Source of the DNA: Planctomycetota bacterium
GTDB lineage: Bacteria; Planctomycetota; Phycisphaerae; Sedimentisphaerales; Anaerobacaceae
Direction of reading: 5' to 3'
NCBI GenBank assembly: GCA_019456255.1
Contig: VRUG01000015.1
Span: 1-64,000 of the forward strand
Length of the DNA: 64,000 bases
Shown here: positions 33,530 to 42,175 of the stretch, piece after piece
Position numbering within the stretch: the stretch's first letter is position 1
How the letters are laid out: every line of letters starts with the position of its first letter
The notes under the pieces: model-generated
Database searches by the model: none
The model's input: the letters and a program-made list of their open reading frames with translations, nothing else
What the model was told of the DNA's origin: nothing
Translations under genes and position numbers: made by a program

Positions 33530-34963
33530 TTAAAATTTATAAATAAAGGAGGTTTGCGCCCTGGTATTCGAGGCATCTCCAGTACCTTTGTATTCGGTAC
33601 GCCATTGCGATATTTCAAAGCCGATCTCGGTGTTTTTGTTAACAGAATAGATCACATTTCCAAATACCGCCTGGTTAAGTGTTCTGCCTCCTGCATTGAC
33701 ATCGCTGTTATCGACCTGGTCGGTTCCTGCACCGACGTTAAATCGCCATTTGTCCCATGGTCCGAGGCTTACGGCGATCCATCCTCCTTTACTGTCAATT
33801 TCTTCGAGATATGTTGTAACGCCTGCGGCAGTAGTGGACCTTACTCCCTGTCCTATCCCGCCGAAGAAAGTATCGAGGTTGGCACCGGTAAAAAATTCAC
33901 CTTTAACAGTGAGGTATTTATTGACCGGCTGAGTAAGGTCGACATTGAATGACCACGTTTCAAATTCTTCGCTTTTCGCGGTAGTGCCTGAAACAGCATC
34001 GTATTCTTCCTTGCCCCAATGTCCAGAGAAGCCAACAGTAGTGGGTTTATATCCTAAAGCTGGGAAAGTAAAGCCTACGCGTCCCTGGAAGGTTGGGAAG
34101 CCTGAGTCTTCGCCGGATTTTTGCCCAGCTACGCTGCTAAGTTCATCATCTCCTATTGTTCTGGTAAGAGCGGCATCGAGTTTGACATCGAGATTATTTT
34201 TGCAGGTAAAGCTTTTTGTCAGTCTTAACTGCGGTCTTCGGTAGCCGATATTACCGACATCCCACAAAACCGTGTAGTTGAGAGTGTATGGATTAAGCGG
34301 TGATATTACATCGGAGGTTTGTCCGGCAATGATGCTGAAACGTTCCTCGGGCCAATCAAGTTTTAGATATGCATGCCGCAATTGCAGTTTTGCTTTATTT
34401 TCAGCACCTCCGCCATAAAAATCTATTTCTATGCGTCCGCCTGTTTTGACTCGGTTTTCCTTTGGTCCTGTGATTTTCATACCGAGTCTGGTTTCATTAG
34501 CAGTGATATTGAATTCACTATCATTTGTTCTGACATTTTCCCTGTCTACCCAGATGACATAGTTGCCGGAGTTGGTTCGCGATGTATCATATGAGGCATC
34601 GGCTTTTATATAGCCGTAAATCTGTATATCGAGATTTGACCAGACGGGTTTCTTCTTGTCGGTCTTTTTTTCAATCATCTCGTAAATCTTTTGGAGGTCA
34701 GAATTGCTAAGTTGCGGCATATCTGATAATTGCGACTCAGGTTTTGTTTGGGGTTTTGGCTCAGGTTGGGATTGTGGCTGTTTTTGGGCGATGTCGGCTT
34801 GGCGGTAGACGATTTTTTTTAGGTCAGCAAGCTCTTTTTCCAAATTATCCACCCTTTTTTTCAGTTTTGCATTTTCCTCGGCAAGATTGGCAGCATTATC
34901 AGCATTACAAAAACCGGCAAAGACCAGTAATAGCGTGATTATCAACAAATTACAATGTTTCAT
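33530..34963 (-). CDS. DcaP-like outer-membrane porin
   Basis: Outer-membrane beta-barrel of about 477 aa. A signal peptide (MKHCNLLIITLLLVFAGFCNA) is followed by a coiled coil (about residues 27-55, heptad-like AKLKKRVDNLEKELADL), a Pro/Gln/Lys linker, then IQIYGYIKADASYDTS opening the barrel. The protein ends in FIYKF, with the terminal aromatic needed for BAM insertion. The N-terminal coil plus GYIKADA opening resembles DcaP trimers, which pass dicarboxylates. ATG 34963 is chosen over a longer frame because it starts the signal peptide. Confidence 0.75.
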   Translation of the reverse strand: MKHCNLLIITLLLVFAGFCNADNAANLAEENAKLKKRVDNLEKELADLKKIVYRQADIAQKQPQSQPEPKPQTKPESQLSDMPQLSNSDLQKIYEMIEKKTDKKKPVWSNLDIQIYGYIKADASYDTSRTNSGNYVIWVDRENVRTNDSEFNITANETRLGMKITGPKENRVKTGGRIEIDFYGGGAENKAKLQLRHAYLKLDWPEERFSIIAGQTSDVISPLNPYTLNYTVLWDVGNIGYRRPQLRLTKSFTCKNNLDVKLDAALTRTIGDDELSSVAGQKSGEDSGFPTFQGRVGFTFPALGYKPTTVGFSGHWGKEEYDAVSGTTAKSEEFETWSFNVDLTQPVNKYLTVKGEFFTGANLDTFFGGIGQGVRSTTAAGVTTYLEEIDSKGGWIAVSLGPWDKWRFNVGAGTDQVDNSDVNAGGRTLNQAVFGNVIYSVNKNTEIGFEISQWRTEYKGTGDASNTRAQTSFIYKF

Positions 34964-35153
34964 GGGATTTCTTTCTAACATCTTATTAATACTAAAGTTA
35001 GGGTAGCACCATACACACAGGTTAGTAATGTATAGCGATATACAGAGATTCGCATTGTACGTAGTTCTACTTATATCGTCAAATAAATAGTTGGGCTAAA
35101 GTGAAAAATAGTGAAAGATTTGTAGAATTTGGCTGGTGAGGGGGGGGCTGCTA

Positions 35154-35954
35154 CTATTGATTTACGATATCAGGTAATTCAGGGTATAATAAAACAATTT
35201 CTCCGAAATAGTTTTTCACCATATAAAAGTCAATACTCTCCTTGTATTTGCAATGAATGTGTGAAATTATCTCTCTATACCTCTCATAACTCATCAATCC
35301 AGATGAACCAAGCCTACGATTGTATAGTACCAGCATAGTATAATTACAGTCATAATTTTTGAGGGCGTTTGTTAATTGACTCAGTACTCTCTGATTTTTG
35401 TCCTCTATTTTTGTTGCGATATTGTTTTGAAACATTGTACACCACCAAGATGATATCATCGAATTGCCGGTCAACTTACCAATCTCAGGCTTTGGTTTGT
35501 TTTCTGTGCGAATTGTTTTTATTTCTATGGCAAATTTAAAACCTTTATGCTGAGCTAAAAAATCTGCATTTGGTAAGCGATGATTATTGTGTTTAATAAA
35601 TCGAGGTAGTTTTTCAATTTGAGTAAATCCAAATTTGTCTAAATCTACAACCAATAAAGGTTCGGCCAAAATGTCATGTATTTTTTCAGGATCGATTGTC
35701 TTCAAGTCATTTTCAAAACCAAAGATACTGCAAAACTGTTGTTTACTTACCCCCAGAAGTTGTTGAGACTTCAGGAGACACTTCTCAAGTTGCTGGAGGT
35801 TGTTACTGTTTTGCTTCTGGAGGAAAAATATAAGATCATTTTCTTCTAAGTTAGCGGTCGCTTGTTTGCAAAGCCATTCGACGTAATTTTTTAGACATGT
35901 ATAGGCTAAGGGGAATTTTTCTAGTTCTAAAATGAATTTATTTGCGTCTACCAT
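35154..35954 (-). CDS. Unknown protein with a possible PD-(D/E)XK nuclease core
   Basis: A 266-aa protein of no recognised family. NHRLPNADFLAQHKGFKFAIEIKTIR (about residues 124-149) fits the nuclease pattern Asp, about 11 residues, Glu-x-Lys, with hydrophobic strands around it. The first half is helical and Gln/Leu-rich. Composition is visibly AT-richer than its neighbours and it sits beside two tRNA genes, both hints of acquisition. The ATG at 35954 is preferred over a TTG at 35963, but there is no good ribosome binding site. The next 190 bp (34964-35153) upstream of the porin shows nothing else. Confidence 0.5.
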   Translation of the reverse strand: MVDANKFILELEKFPLAYTCLKNYVEWLCKQATANLEENDLIFFLQKQNSNNLQQLEKCLLKSQQLLGVSKQQFCSIFGFENDLKTIDPEKIHDILAEPLLVVDLDKFGFTQIEKLPRFIKHNNHRLPNADFLAQHKGFKFAIEIKTIRTENKPKPEIGKLTGNSMISSWWCTMFQNNIATKIEDKNQRVLSQLTNALKNYDCNYTMLVLYNRRLGSSGLMSYERYREIISHIHCKYKESIDFYMVKNYFGEIVLLYPELPDIVNQ

Positions 35955-36001
35955 GCTTACCAAAACAAAGAATTACTTTCATTCATTTTCCAATTGCAAA
36001 C

Positions 36002-36075
36002 TACGCCCGGCAGGATTCGAACCTGCGACCTCCGGTTTAGGAAACCGGCGCTCTATCCTACTGAGCTACGAGCGC
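36002..36075 (-). tRNA. tRNA-Arg (anticodon CCT)
   Basis: Full cloverleaf on the minus strand. The acceptor stem is GCGCTCG with CGGGCGT (one G-U at the end and one inside). The D arm holds AGCTCAG. The anticodon stem is CCGGT/ACCGG with loop TTCCTAA, giving anticodon CCT (reads AGG). The T arm is GCAGG-TTCGAAT-CCTGC, and the discriminator is A. No CCA is encoded. Confidence 0.93.
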
Positions 36076-36079
36076 GTAA

Positions 36080-36093
36080 CTAAAAGCGGGCGA
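36080..36093. repeat. 14-bp repeat of the tRNA-Gly 3' end
   Basis: CTAAAAGCGGGCGA here is identical to 36129-36142, which contains the acceptor 3' half and flank of tRNA-Gly. It lies between the two tRNA genes. It may be a leftover of tandem duplication or of integration at the tRNA end. Confidence 0.5.
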
Positions 36094-36133
36094 AAAGCTT
36101 CACATTGCTATGTGTTCTCATCGCATCGCTAAA

Positions 36134-36205
36134 AGCGGGCGATGGGATTCGAACCCACGACATTCAGCTTGGGAAGCTGACATTCTACCACTGAATTACG
36201 CCCGC
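36134..36205 (-). tRNA. tRNA-Gly (anticodon CCC)
   Basis: Full cloverleaf on the minus strand. The perfect acceptor is GCGGGCG/CGCCCGC. The D arm contains AATTCAGTGGTAGAAT. The anticodon stem is TCAGC/GCTGA with loop TTCCCAA, giving anticodon CCC. The T arm is GTGGG-TTCGAAT-CCCAT and the discriminator is U, as expected for glycine. No encoded CCA. It lies 58 bp upstream of tRNA-Arg in the same direction. Confidence 0.94.
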
Positions 36206-36822
36206 AAAATCTAATAAAGTTATATGATTAATGTGTATTATTGTCAAGGGTGTGTTGGGTTGGATTGAACTGATATATAATGCAAAAAATCATGTTTTTT
36301 TTCAGAACTTTTTAAAGTTTTAATTTTATGATGTCGATAATAACTGTGAAGAGTGAACTATTGGGGGTTAGCAAAAGCTAATCAAAGTCGTGATTCTTAA
36401 TACAAGGCGTAGCAGGGCGTATCTACCTTAAAATTGAAGCTTGAAATCCAGTATCATTCGGCAGAGACGGTTCTTTCACGAGGTTCCGCCGCTCTCTGTT
36501 TCATCCTCGGTGATGCTGGTATGGGGGGGCCGACAGCCATATCGGCCCTCTATCTTTATATCCTTATCTATAGCAATTTAATTTTTCGTGTTCGCTTTAT
36601 GTCTATTGCGGCTTCGGCTGGCGGCATCAGATTTACTCGCAATATTTCAATATTGCTGTGCAATCTTCTTTGCCAACCTCGTCCTCATGGCGGCCTAAAT
36701 GCGAACAGAAAATATTAAAGTGCTCTAATATCACATTTTGGTTGAAATTCGGGGTGATATTTTATATGCTTGTTTCGTTACAAAATCTAATGCAGGTATG
36801 GACAGCAGGAGGAAATGCAGGG
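36206..36822. other. Non-coding stretch upstream of the RNase HII-like gene
   Basis: No gene is supported. A 94-codon plus-strand frame at 36434-36718 lacks a ribosome binding site and has an unconvincing product. A TTAGC-AAAA-GCTAA hairpin occurs at 36368-36381, and a GC-rich hairpin GGGCCGA/TCGGCCC at 36527-36548. The latter has no T-run. The stretch may hold promoters for the tRNAs on the minus strand and for the gene at 36823 on the plus strand. Confidence 0.4.
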
Positions 36823-37782
36823 ATGGCAATTTTAGTTGGAATTGATGAGGCTGGTTTTGGTCCAATCCTTGGGCCTTTGACAGTATCTTCGGCTGTGTTT
36901 TCGCTTGACCATGAGCTGCTGGATTCGGATTTGTGGCATGTGCTTGGCAAGAGTGTCGCAAACAAGCGCAAACATCTGGCGGGGCGGTTACTAATTTGCG
37001 ACAGTAAAAAGGCCTACAGCAAATCTTTAGGTATCAAACATCTGGAGCGAACCGTTTTGGCGTCTCTGCATTATCTTGGTCAAAATCCCGGGACGTTAGA
37101 TGAGCTATTACAAACGCTTTGTCCGAATTGTCATAAGCGATTGAACGGTTATCCTTGGTATCAGAAAATTGAAGAGCATCGTATTAGTAGTGACCTGACC
37201 GATGTTGAAATAGCTGCATCGGTTTTTGCCGATGATATGGCATCGAAGAATATGCGATTAGTCGGGCTTGAAAGTTGTTGTCTGGATGTGGAGCATTACA
37301 ACAAGATGGTTGGCAGTGTTAAGAACAAGGCCACGGTTCTTTTCAGTACGACATCGGCACTTATTCAGCAGGCCTACAAGAAATATGGCGATGATGAAGT
37401 TCAGATAATTGTGGACCGGCAGGGCGGCAGGGTGCATTATGGCAGAAATCTTCTTCGGATGTTCCCTGAGATGGAGTTGACAATCCTAAAGGAAACTCCG
37501 GCCAATAGCAGCTATGAGTTGAAATCGGGTAAACGCAAAATGCGCATTCATTTTGTTGTCAAAGCTGACGGGCGTTTTCTTCCTGCGGCACTTGCGTCGA
37601 TGGTAAGTAAATACCTACGCGAGCTGTTAGTGCATAATATAAACCGCTATTTCATCAATCTTCATAGTGAGTTAAAACCAACCGCTGGCTATTGGAAAGA
37701 CGGTTCTCGTTTTATTAAGGATATCAAGAGCAACATCAAGCCTTTGAATATCGATATGAATCAGTTAGTCCGCTGCCGGTAA
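36823..37782 (+). CDS. RNase HII-like protein with an altered GRG signature
   Basis: A 319-aa protein whose start, AILVGIDEAGFGPILGP, aligns with RNase HII (GIDEAGRGPLAGP), with D8 and E9 at catalytic positions. ICDSKKAYSKS near residue 66 matches the second motif (DSKKLS), and IIVDRQGGR near 192 could supply another Asp. The Arg of the GRG motif, which senses the ribonucleotide 2'-OH, is Phe. A Cys-rich insert (LCPNCHKR, about 104-111) is also foreign to standard RNase HII, and the protein is about 100 residues longer. AGGAGG lies 9 bp before the ATG at 36823. Fold is likely, activity uncertain. Confidence 0.7.
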   Translation: MAILVGIDEAGFGPILGPLTVSSAVFSLDHELLDSDLWHVLGKSVANKRKHLAGRLLICDSKKAYSKSLGIKHLERTVLASLHYLGQNPGTLDELLQTLCPNCHKRLNGYPWYQKIEEHRISSDLTDVEIAASVFADDMASKNMRLVGLESCCLDVEHYNKMVGSVKNKATVLFSTTSALIQQAYKKYGDDEVQIIVDRQGGRVHYGRNLLRMFPEMELTILKETPANSSYELKSGKRKMRIHFVVKADGRFLPAALASMVSKYLRELLVHNINRYFINLHSELKPTAGYWKDGSRFIKDIKSNIKPLNIDMNQLVRCR

Positions 37783-37787
37783 GTTTG

Positions 37788-38750
37788 TCACTTGGCGGCA
37801 CTTAATCTGTTTCGATAGTAATCGAGTATTACTGCTGCTACAATGGCGGCTCCTGTGATAATTCGTTTGATGTATTCTTCGGCTCCTATCTGGTCAAGTC
37901 CGGTGCTTAGTACCGCGATGATGAGTACGCCGAAAAAAGAACCGATGACTGAACCTCTTCCGCCCATAAGGGAAGTTCCGCCTATGACTACGGCGGCGAT
38001 GGCTTGTAGTTCCCAGCCGACACCGACGTTTGGATTTGCGGAACTGATTCTGGCGGTCTGTATGACGGCTGCTACGCCTGCTAAGAAACCGCAAAGTGCA
38101 AAAACAGTGACTTTTATGGGCCTCATGTCTATCCCGGATAGCCTGACGGCTTCTTCATTGGTTCCTATCGCGACCATGTAGCGACCGAAAACACTTCGCG
38201 ATAATACGAGTTGGCCCAGAGCGACTATCAATATCGCGATGACAAAAGGCATAGGCACTCCTGCGATGGTGGTCTCTGTTATAAAGTCAAGGGAGGTAGC
38301 TGTATCGACGGTTCTGTATCCGGTCACGAAAAAGGTCGCACCTCTGGCTATTTCGAGCATTCCTAATGTCACGATGAAGGCCGGGAGCTTCCATGTGATA
38401 GTGACCAATCCGTTCACCGCTCCGCAAAGCAAACCGGTGAGCATGCAAATGCCAATAGCTAATGGCAAAGGCACGCCCCATGTTATGAGAGACTTGCCCA
38501 ACATTGCTCCGCACAGCGCCATCACCGAACCGACGGAGAGGTCTATGCCGCCGATTATCAAAACCAGCGTCATTCCCACGGCTAATATTGTTATGTCTGG
38601 GACCTGGCTGGCGATCATCTTGAATGTTGGTAGAGAAAAAAAGTTTCTCGCTGAATATCCGAATATCGCCAGCAGGATTGCCAGCACTATGGCCATCCCT
38701 AAATAATCCGTCACCCATCTTGGTAAAGACACACCTTTTTTCATTATCAT
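37788..38750 (-). CDS. Sugar ABC transporter permease (RbsC type)
   Basis: Inner-membrane permease of the ribose/xylose/galactose ABC family, 320 aa, with 8-10 hydrophobic segments. GGIDLSVGSVMALCGAMLG and GREGS-like VVIGGTSLMGGRGSVIGSFFGVLIIAVLSTGLD region are conserved RbsC features. It is the last gene of a six-gene minus-strand operon. Its start overlaps the stop of the ATPase gene by 4 bp, a sign of translational coupling. Substrate (ribose) is inferred from ribokinase and nucleoside hydrolase in the same operon. Confidence 0.9.
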   Translation of the reverse strand: MIMKKGVSLPRWVTDYLGMAIVLAILLAIFGYSARNFFSLPTFKMIASQVPDITILAVGMTLVLIIGGIDLSVGSVMALCGAMLGKSLITWGVPLPLAIGICMLTGLLCGAVNGLVTITWKLPAFIVTLGMLEIARGATFFVTGYRTVDTATSLDFITETTIAGVPMPFVIAILIVALGQLVLSRSVFGRYMVAIGTNEEAVRLSGIDMRPIKVTVFALCGFLAGVAAVIQTARISSANPNVGVGWELQAIAAVVIGGTSLMGGRGSVIGSFFGVLIIAVLSTGLDQIGAEEYIKRIITGAAIVAAVILDYYRNRLSAAK

Positions 38751-40279
38751 GGTCTCTCTTTCTTTTGGTTTACGTACTCACTGAATGCGGCGGCGGTGAT
38801 TTTCTCTTCGCTGAAGTTATCGCTTGAAAATTCGGCGGCGATTTTTCCATCGCTCATCACCGCTATGCGGTCGCTTATTGCCATGAGCTCTTTCAAGTCG
38901 GAACTAACAACGATTATCGCCTTACCCTGGTTCGCTAATTCGTCGAGCATCTGGTATATCTCGAACTTTGCACCGACATCTATTCCTCTTGTAGGCTCAT
39001 CGAAAATAATTATTTCGCAATCTCTGTAAAGCCATTTTGCTATAACAACTTTTTGCTGATTTCCTCCGCTCAAATTTTCTACCGGCTGATGTGGTGAAGC
39101 GATTCGCACCGATAGCTTTTCGACATAGTCGGCTGTTATTGCCTTCTCCTTTGATTGGTTGATCCATCCGAATCTGGACAACCGCGGCAAGTTCGTAATC
39201 GAAATGTTTTTGGTTACTGATAGCGGCAGCAGCAGTCCCTGCTCTTTTCTGTCCTCGGTTACCAGGGCGATTCGGTTTTTCACAGCTTGTCGCGGATTGT
39301 TAATCTTAGCAGGAACCTTTGAGCCATACAGGTATATATCCCCGGTATCGGCTTTGTCGGCGCCGAATATGAGCCTCATAGTTTCTGTCCGACCAGAGCC
39401 AATCAGTCCGGCGAGGCCTAATATCTCACCGCGGCGAAGCTCAAAACTAACATTGCGAACCTTTTTGCCTCTGGTTAATTTTTCTACCCGCAGGACGACC
39501 TCGCCAAGCTTTGCGTTGTGCCGCAGTTTGTTATGTTCAAGCTCACGTCCGACCATTTTGTTGACAATCTTTTCGGCGGTCAACTCGGAAGTTGGATTCG
39601 TCGAAACCACCTTTCCGTCACGCAATATGGTGACACTGTCGGTGATTCGCATTATCTCGTCTATATGATGCGATATGTATATGATACTGACTTGTTCGTT
39701 CTTTAGTTTCTGTATCTGTGCGAAGAGCAGTTCGGTCTCGGTGTCGGTGAGTGATGCGGTCGGTTCATCAAGTATTAAGATGTCGCACTTCTGTGATAGG
39801 CCCGCGGCTATCTCGACCATTTGCTGTTGGCCGATGCCTAACCGGCTTACCTGTGCAGTGACATCCATCTCAGCCAGTCCCACGTTTTTTGTTATGTCAC
39901 CGGCATCGGCGTTTAGCTTTTTGTAATCGATGAAGCCTAACCTTGAGGGGAGTTTTTCGATAAAAATATTTTCCGCGACGCTCAAATTGCTGACAAGGTT
40001 CAATTCCTGCATTACTATCCGGACACCGTTTCGCTCGGCGTTTTTTCGTCCTAAAGGCTTGTAGCTTGCCTGTCCGATGAGCATTTGTCCGGAATCGAGT
40101 TGGTGCAAACCAGCTATAATCTTTGCCAGTGTGCTTTTTCCTGCACCGTTTTCACCGACGAGGGCATGAACCTCGCCGACTTTCAGGTCGAGGTTTATAT
40201 CTGATAATGCCTTTACGCCTGGAAATGATTTGCAGATGGCGCGTGCAGTAAAGGCTATGTTATCCGGTGAGTCTGTCAT
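38747..40279 (-). CDS. Sugar ABC transporter ATP-binding protein (RbsA type)
   Basis: Duplicated ABC ATPase of 510 aa, the RbsA/MglA layout. Domain 1 has Walker A GENGAGKSTLAK (about residues 38-49), signature LGIGQQQMVEIA and Walker B ILILDEPTA. Domain 2 has a degenerate Walker A GLIGSGRTETM, signature LSGGNQQKVVIAKWL and IIIFDEPTRGIDVG. The degenerate second site is normal for this family. It overlaps both neighbours by 4 bp (rbsB-like upstream, permease downstream). Confidence 0.93.
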   Translation of the reverse strand: MTDSPDNIAFTARAICKSFPGVKALSDINLDLKVGEVHALVGENGAGKSTLAKIIAGLHQLDSGQMLIGQASYKPLGRKNAERNGVRIVMQELNLVSNLSVAENIFIEKLPSRLGFIDYKKLNADAGDITKNVGLAEMDVTAQVSRLGIGQQQMVEIAAGLSQKCDILILDEPTASLTDTETELLFAQIQKLKNEQVSIIYISHHIDEIMRITDSVTILRDGKVVSTNPTSELTAEKIVNKMVGRELEHNKLRHNAKLGEVVLRVEKLTRGKKVRNVSFELRRGEILGLAGLIGSGRTETMRLIFGADKADTGDIYLYGSKVPAKINNPRQAVKNRIALVTEDRKEQGLLLPLSVTKNISITNLPRLSRFGWINQSKEKAITADYVEKLSVRIASPHQPVENLSGGNQQKVVIAKWLYRDCEIIIFDEPTRGIDVGAKFEIYQMLDELANQGKAIIVVSSDLKELMAISDRIAVMSDGKIAAEFSSDNFSEEKITAAAFSEYVNQKKERP

Positions 40280-41226
40280 TTAAGTTTTTCGGCAGTGATG
40301 AGGTCAACAGCCGTCTCTCTGTCCTTGGGGGTTCCGCCTTTGCTTAGCATCTCCAGAGCATACTCTATCCCGAAGACTGCCAGTTTGTCTGCGTGCTGGT
40401 CCACTGTGCATAGAATCCTGCCCTCTTTTAGCGCTCTTTGCACCGCTGCAATATTGTCGAATCCCACGGTTAATATGTCACCTGTCTTGCCGGCGGCCTT
40501 GACCGCTGCCAGTGCCCCGATTACCATGCTGTCATTTGCGCAGAGTATCGCTTTTAGTTGAGGCTCGGCGACTATCATCGCCGAAGCAACTTTGTTTGCT
40601 CTGTCCGTTTCCCAGTATGCGGTTTGGCTGCTGACGATATTCATTCCCGCTCGTTTCATAGCGTCCTCGAATCCCAACTTTCTCTGTATTGCGTTGAAGG
40701 CGTTTGGCGCGCCCTCTATGATTGCCACCTTATCGCCTTTAGTGAGTTTCTTCGCTAAGTAATCACCTGCCAAAGTTGCTCCTTTGCGATTATCAGGCCC
40801 GACGAATGGTATCTTGACATCTCTACTGGCGAGTATCTCGTCATCGAACTTGTTATCGATATTGACAACGGTAATCCCTGCCTGGATGGCCTTTTTGCAA
40901 ACCGGTATCAGTGCTATCGAATCAGCAGGCGCTATCACTATCGCGTTTACCTGCTGGGCAATCATCGACTCGACTAACTTTATCTGCTGGGCGACATCCA
41001 ATTCGTCCCTGATTCCAACTGTCACCAGTTCGTATTCGGCGCTATTGGCTTTATGATGTCCCTTGGCTCCATCTTCCATTGTCTTGAAGAACTCGTTTGC
41101 CAGTGACTTCATCACCAGTGCTACCCGCGGTTTGCCCGAATCGACAACCCGCTTGCATCCAATCAAACCTGTCGCACAAGCTGACAGGCACAAAGCTAAT
41201 ATGATTGCTGTTATTTTTTTGTTCAT
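40276..41226 (-). CDS. Sugar-binding lipoprotein (RbsB type)
   Basis: Periplasmic substrate-binding protein of the ribose type, about 316 aa. The signal MNKKITAIILALCLSAC ends in a lipobox (a second Cys, LIGC, follows), so it is probably anchored to a membrane. The mature fold opens with PRVALVMKSLANEFFKTMEDGAKG and has the hinge signatures AIVIAPADSIALIPVCKKA and AILCANDSMVIGALAAVK typical of family 1 type periplasmic binding proteins. The ATG at 41226 starts the signal, and the longer frame to 41259 is not used. Confidence 0.9.
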   Translation of the reverse strand: MNKKITAIILALCLSACATGLIGCKRVVDSGKPRVALVMKSLANEFFKTMEDGAKGHHKANSAEYELVTVGIRDELDVAQQIKLVESMIAQQVNAIVIAPADSIALIPVCKKAIQAGITVVNIDNKFDDEILASRDVKIPFVGPDNRKGATLAGDYLAKKLTKGDKVAIIEGAPNAFNAIQRKLGFEDAMKRAGMNIVSSQTAYWETDRANKVASAMIVAEPQLKAILCANDSMVIGALAAVKAAGKTGDILTVGFDNIAAVQRALKEGRILCTVDQHADKLAVFGIEYALEMLSKGGTPKDRETAVDLITAEKLK

Positions 41227-41239
41227 TTTAATCTCCTTG

Positions 41240-42160
41240 TTACTTTTCGAGAAATTCATTTAGTTCTTTTAATGTGGGCATTGAAGTTTGCGCTCCGGTT
41301 TTTGTAACTGAAAAGGCGGCGACAGCTTTGGCTAATTCGACGGCGTCAGTTATTGTTTTGCCTTGTGCTATTGCTGTTGCCAGGGCACCAGTGAAAGCGT
41401 CGCCAGCGGCGGTACTGTCAACGGCTTGGACAGCAATAGCCTCTATAAATTTAGCACCATCTTTTGTTGCCAGTAAAAGCCCTTTTTCTCCCAGAGTGAT
41501 TATTACAGTTTTTACACCTTTAGCAAGCAGGGCATTAGCTGCTTTTTCGGCAGAGGGCTGGTCGATTACCTCGATGTCGGTTAGAATCTTCGCCTCTGTT
41601 TCGTTTGGTTTTATTATGTCTACCATGCTCAGGAGTTTATCACTTAAAGGCTTTGCCGGTGCGGGGTCGAGAATGAATGGTACGTTATTTTCATTAGCGA
41701 TTTTAGCTGCGCGCTCAACGGTTTCGATTGGTATTTCAAGCTGAGCAATGACGACGGCAGCGCTTTTAATATCGGATTGGGCCTTGTCGATATCTGCCGG
41801 GGTGAGTTTGCCGTTGGCGCCGGGAACAACGATGATGCTGTTCTGGCCGTTGTCATCTATTGCGATGATAGCTATCCCCGATGGTACGCCGTCAAGCTGT
41901 TCGATGTGGGTGGTATTAATGTTTACGCTTTTAAAGTTTTCGAGTGACTTAGATGCAAATAGGTCGTTGCCGAGTTTGGCAACTAAGATGACATCGGCTC
42001 CAAGTTTTGCAGCGGCTACTGCCTGGTTAGCACCTTTGCCGCCGGGTACCATAAAAAAATCTGTGCCTGTTAGAGTTTCGCCGATAACCGGAATCCTCGG
42101 TGCCTTCGCGACCAGGTCCATGTTCGAGCTTCCAACAACAACGATATGTTTGCCCGCCAC
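41240..42160 (-). CDS. rbsK: Ribokinase
   Basis: PfkB-family sugar kinase of 306 aa, phosphorylating ribose at O5. The N-terminal VVVGSSNMDLVAKAPRIPVIGETLTG and GGKGANQAVAAAKLGA are ribokinase signatures. The C-terminal DSTAAGDAFTGALATAIAQG contains the catalytic Asp and anion hole (normally DTTAAGDT). NPTETEA-type motif KPNETEAKIL is also present. It lies 13 bp before the RbsB-type gene and 15 bp after the nucleoside hydrolase gene, linking ribose release, uptake and phosphorylation. Confidence 0.92.
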   Translation of the reverse strand: MAGKHIVVVGSSNMDLVAKAPRIPVIGETLTGTDFFMVPGGKGANQAVAAAKLGADVILVAKLGNDLFASKSLENFKSVNINTTHIEQLDGVPSGIAIIAIDDNGQNSIIVVPGANGKLTPADIDKAQSDIKSAAVVIAQLEIPIETVERAAKIANENNVPFILDPAPAKPLSDKLLSMVDIIKPNETEAKILTDIEVIDQPSAEKAANALLAKGVKTVIITLGEKGLLLATKDGAKFIEAIAVQAVDSTAAGDAFTGALATAIAQGKTITDAVELAKAVAAFSVTKTGAQTSMPTLKELNEFLEK

Positions 42161-42175
42161 TATTTTCGCCTCTAT

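Noticed and set aside
36434-36718. 94-codon plus-strand frame upstream of the RNase HII-like gene
   Set aside because: No Shine-Dalgarno, contains a GC-rich hairpin and a G7 run, and the product has no recognisable domain. It is treated as non-coding.
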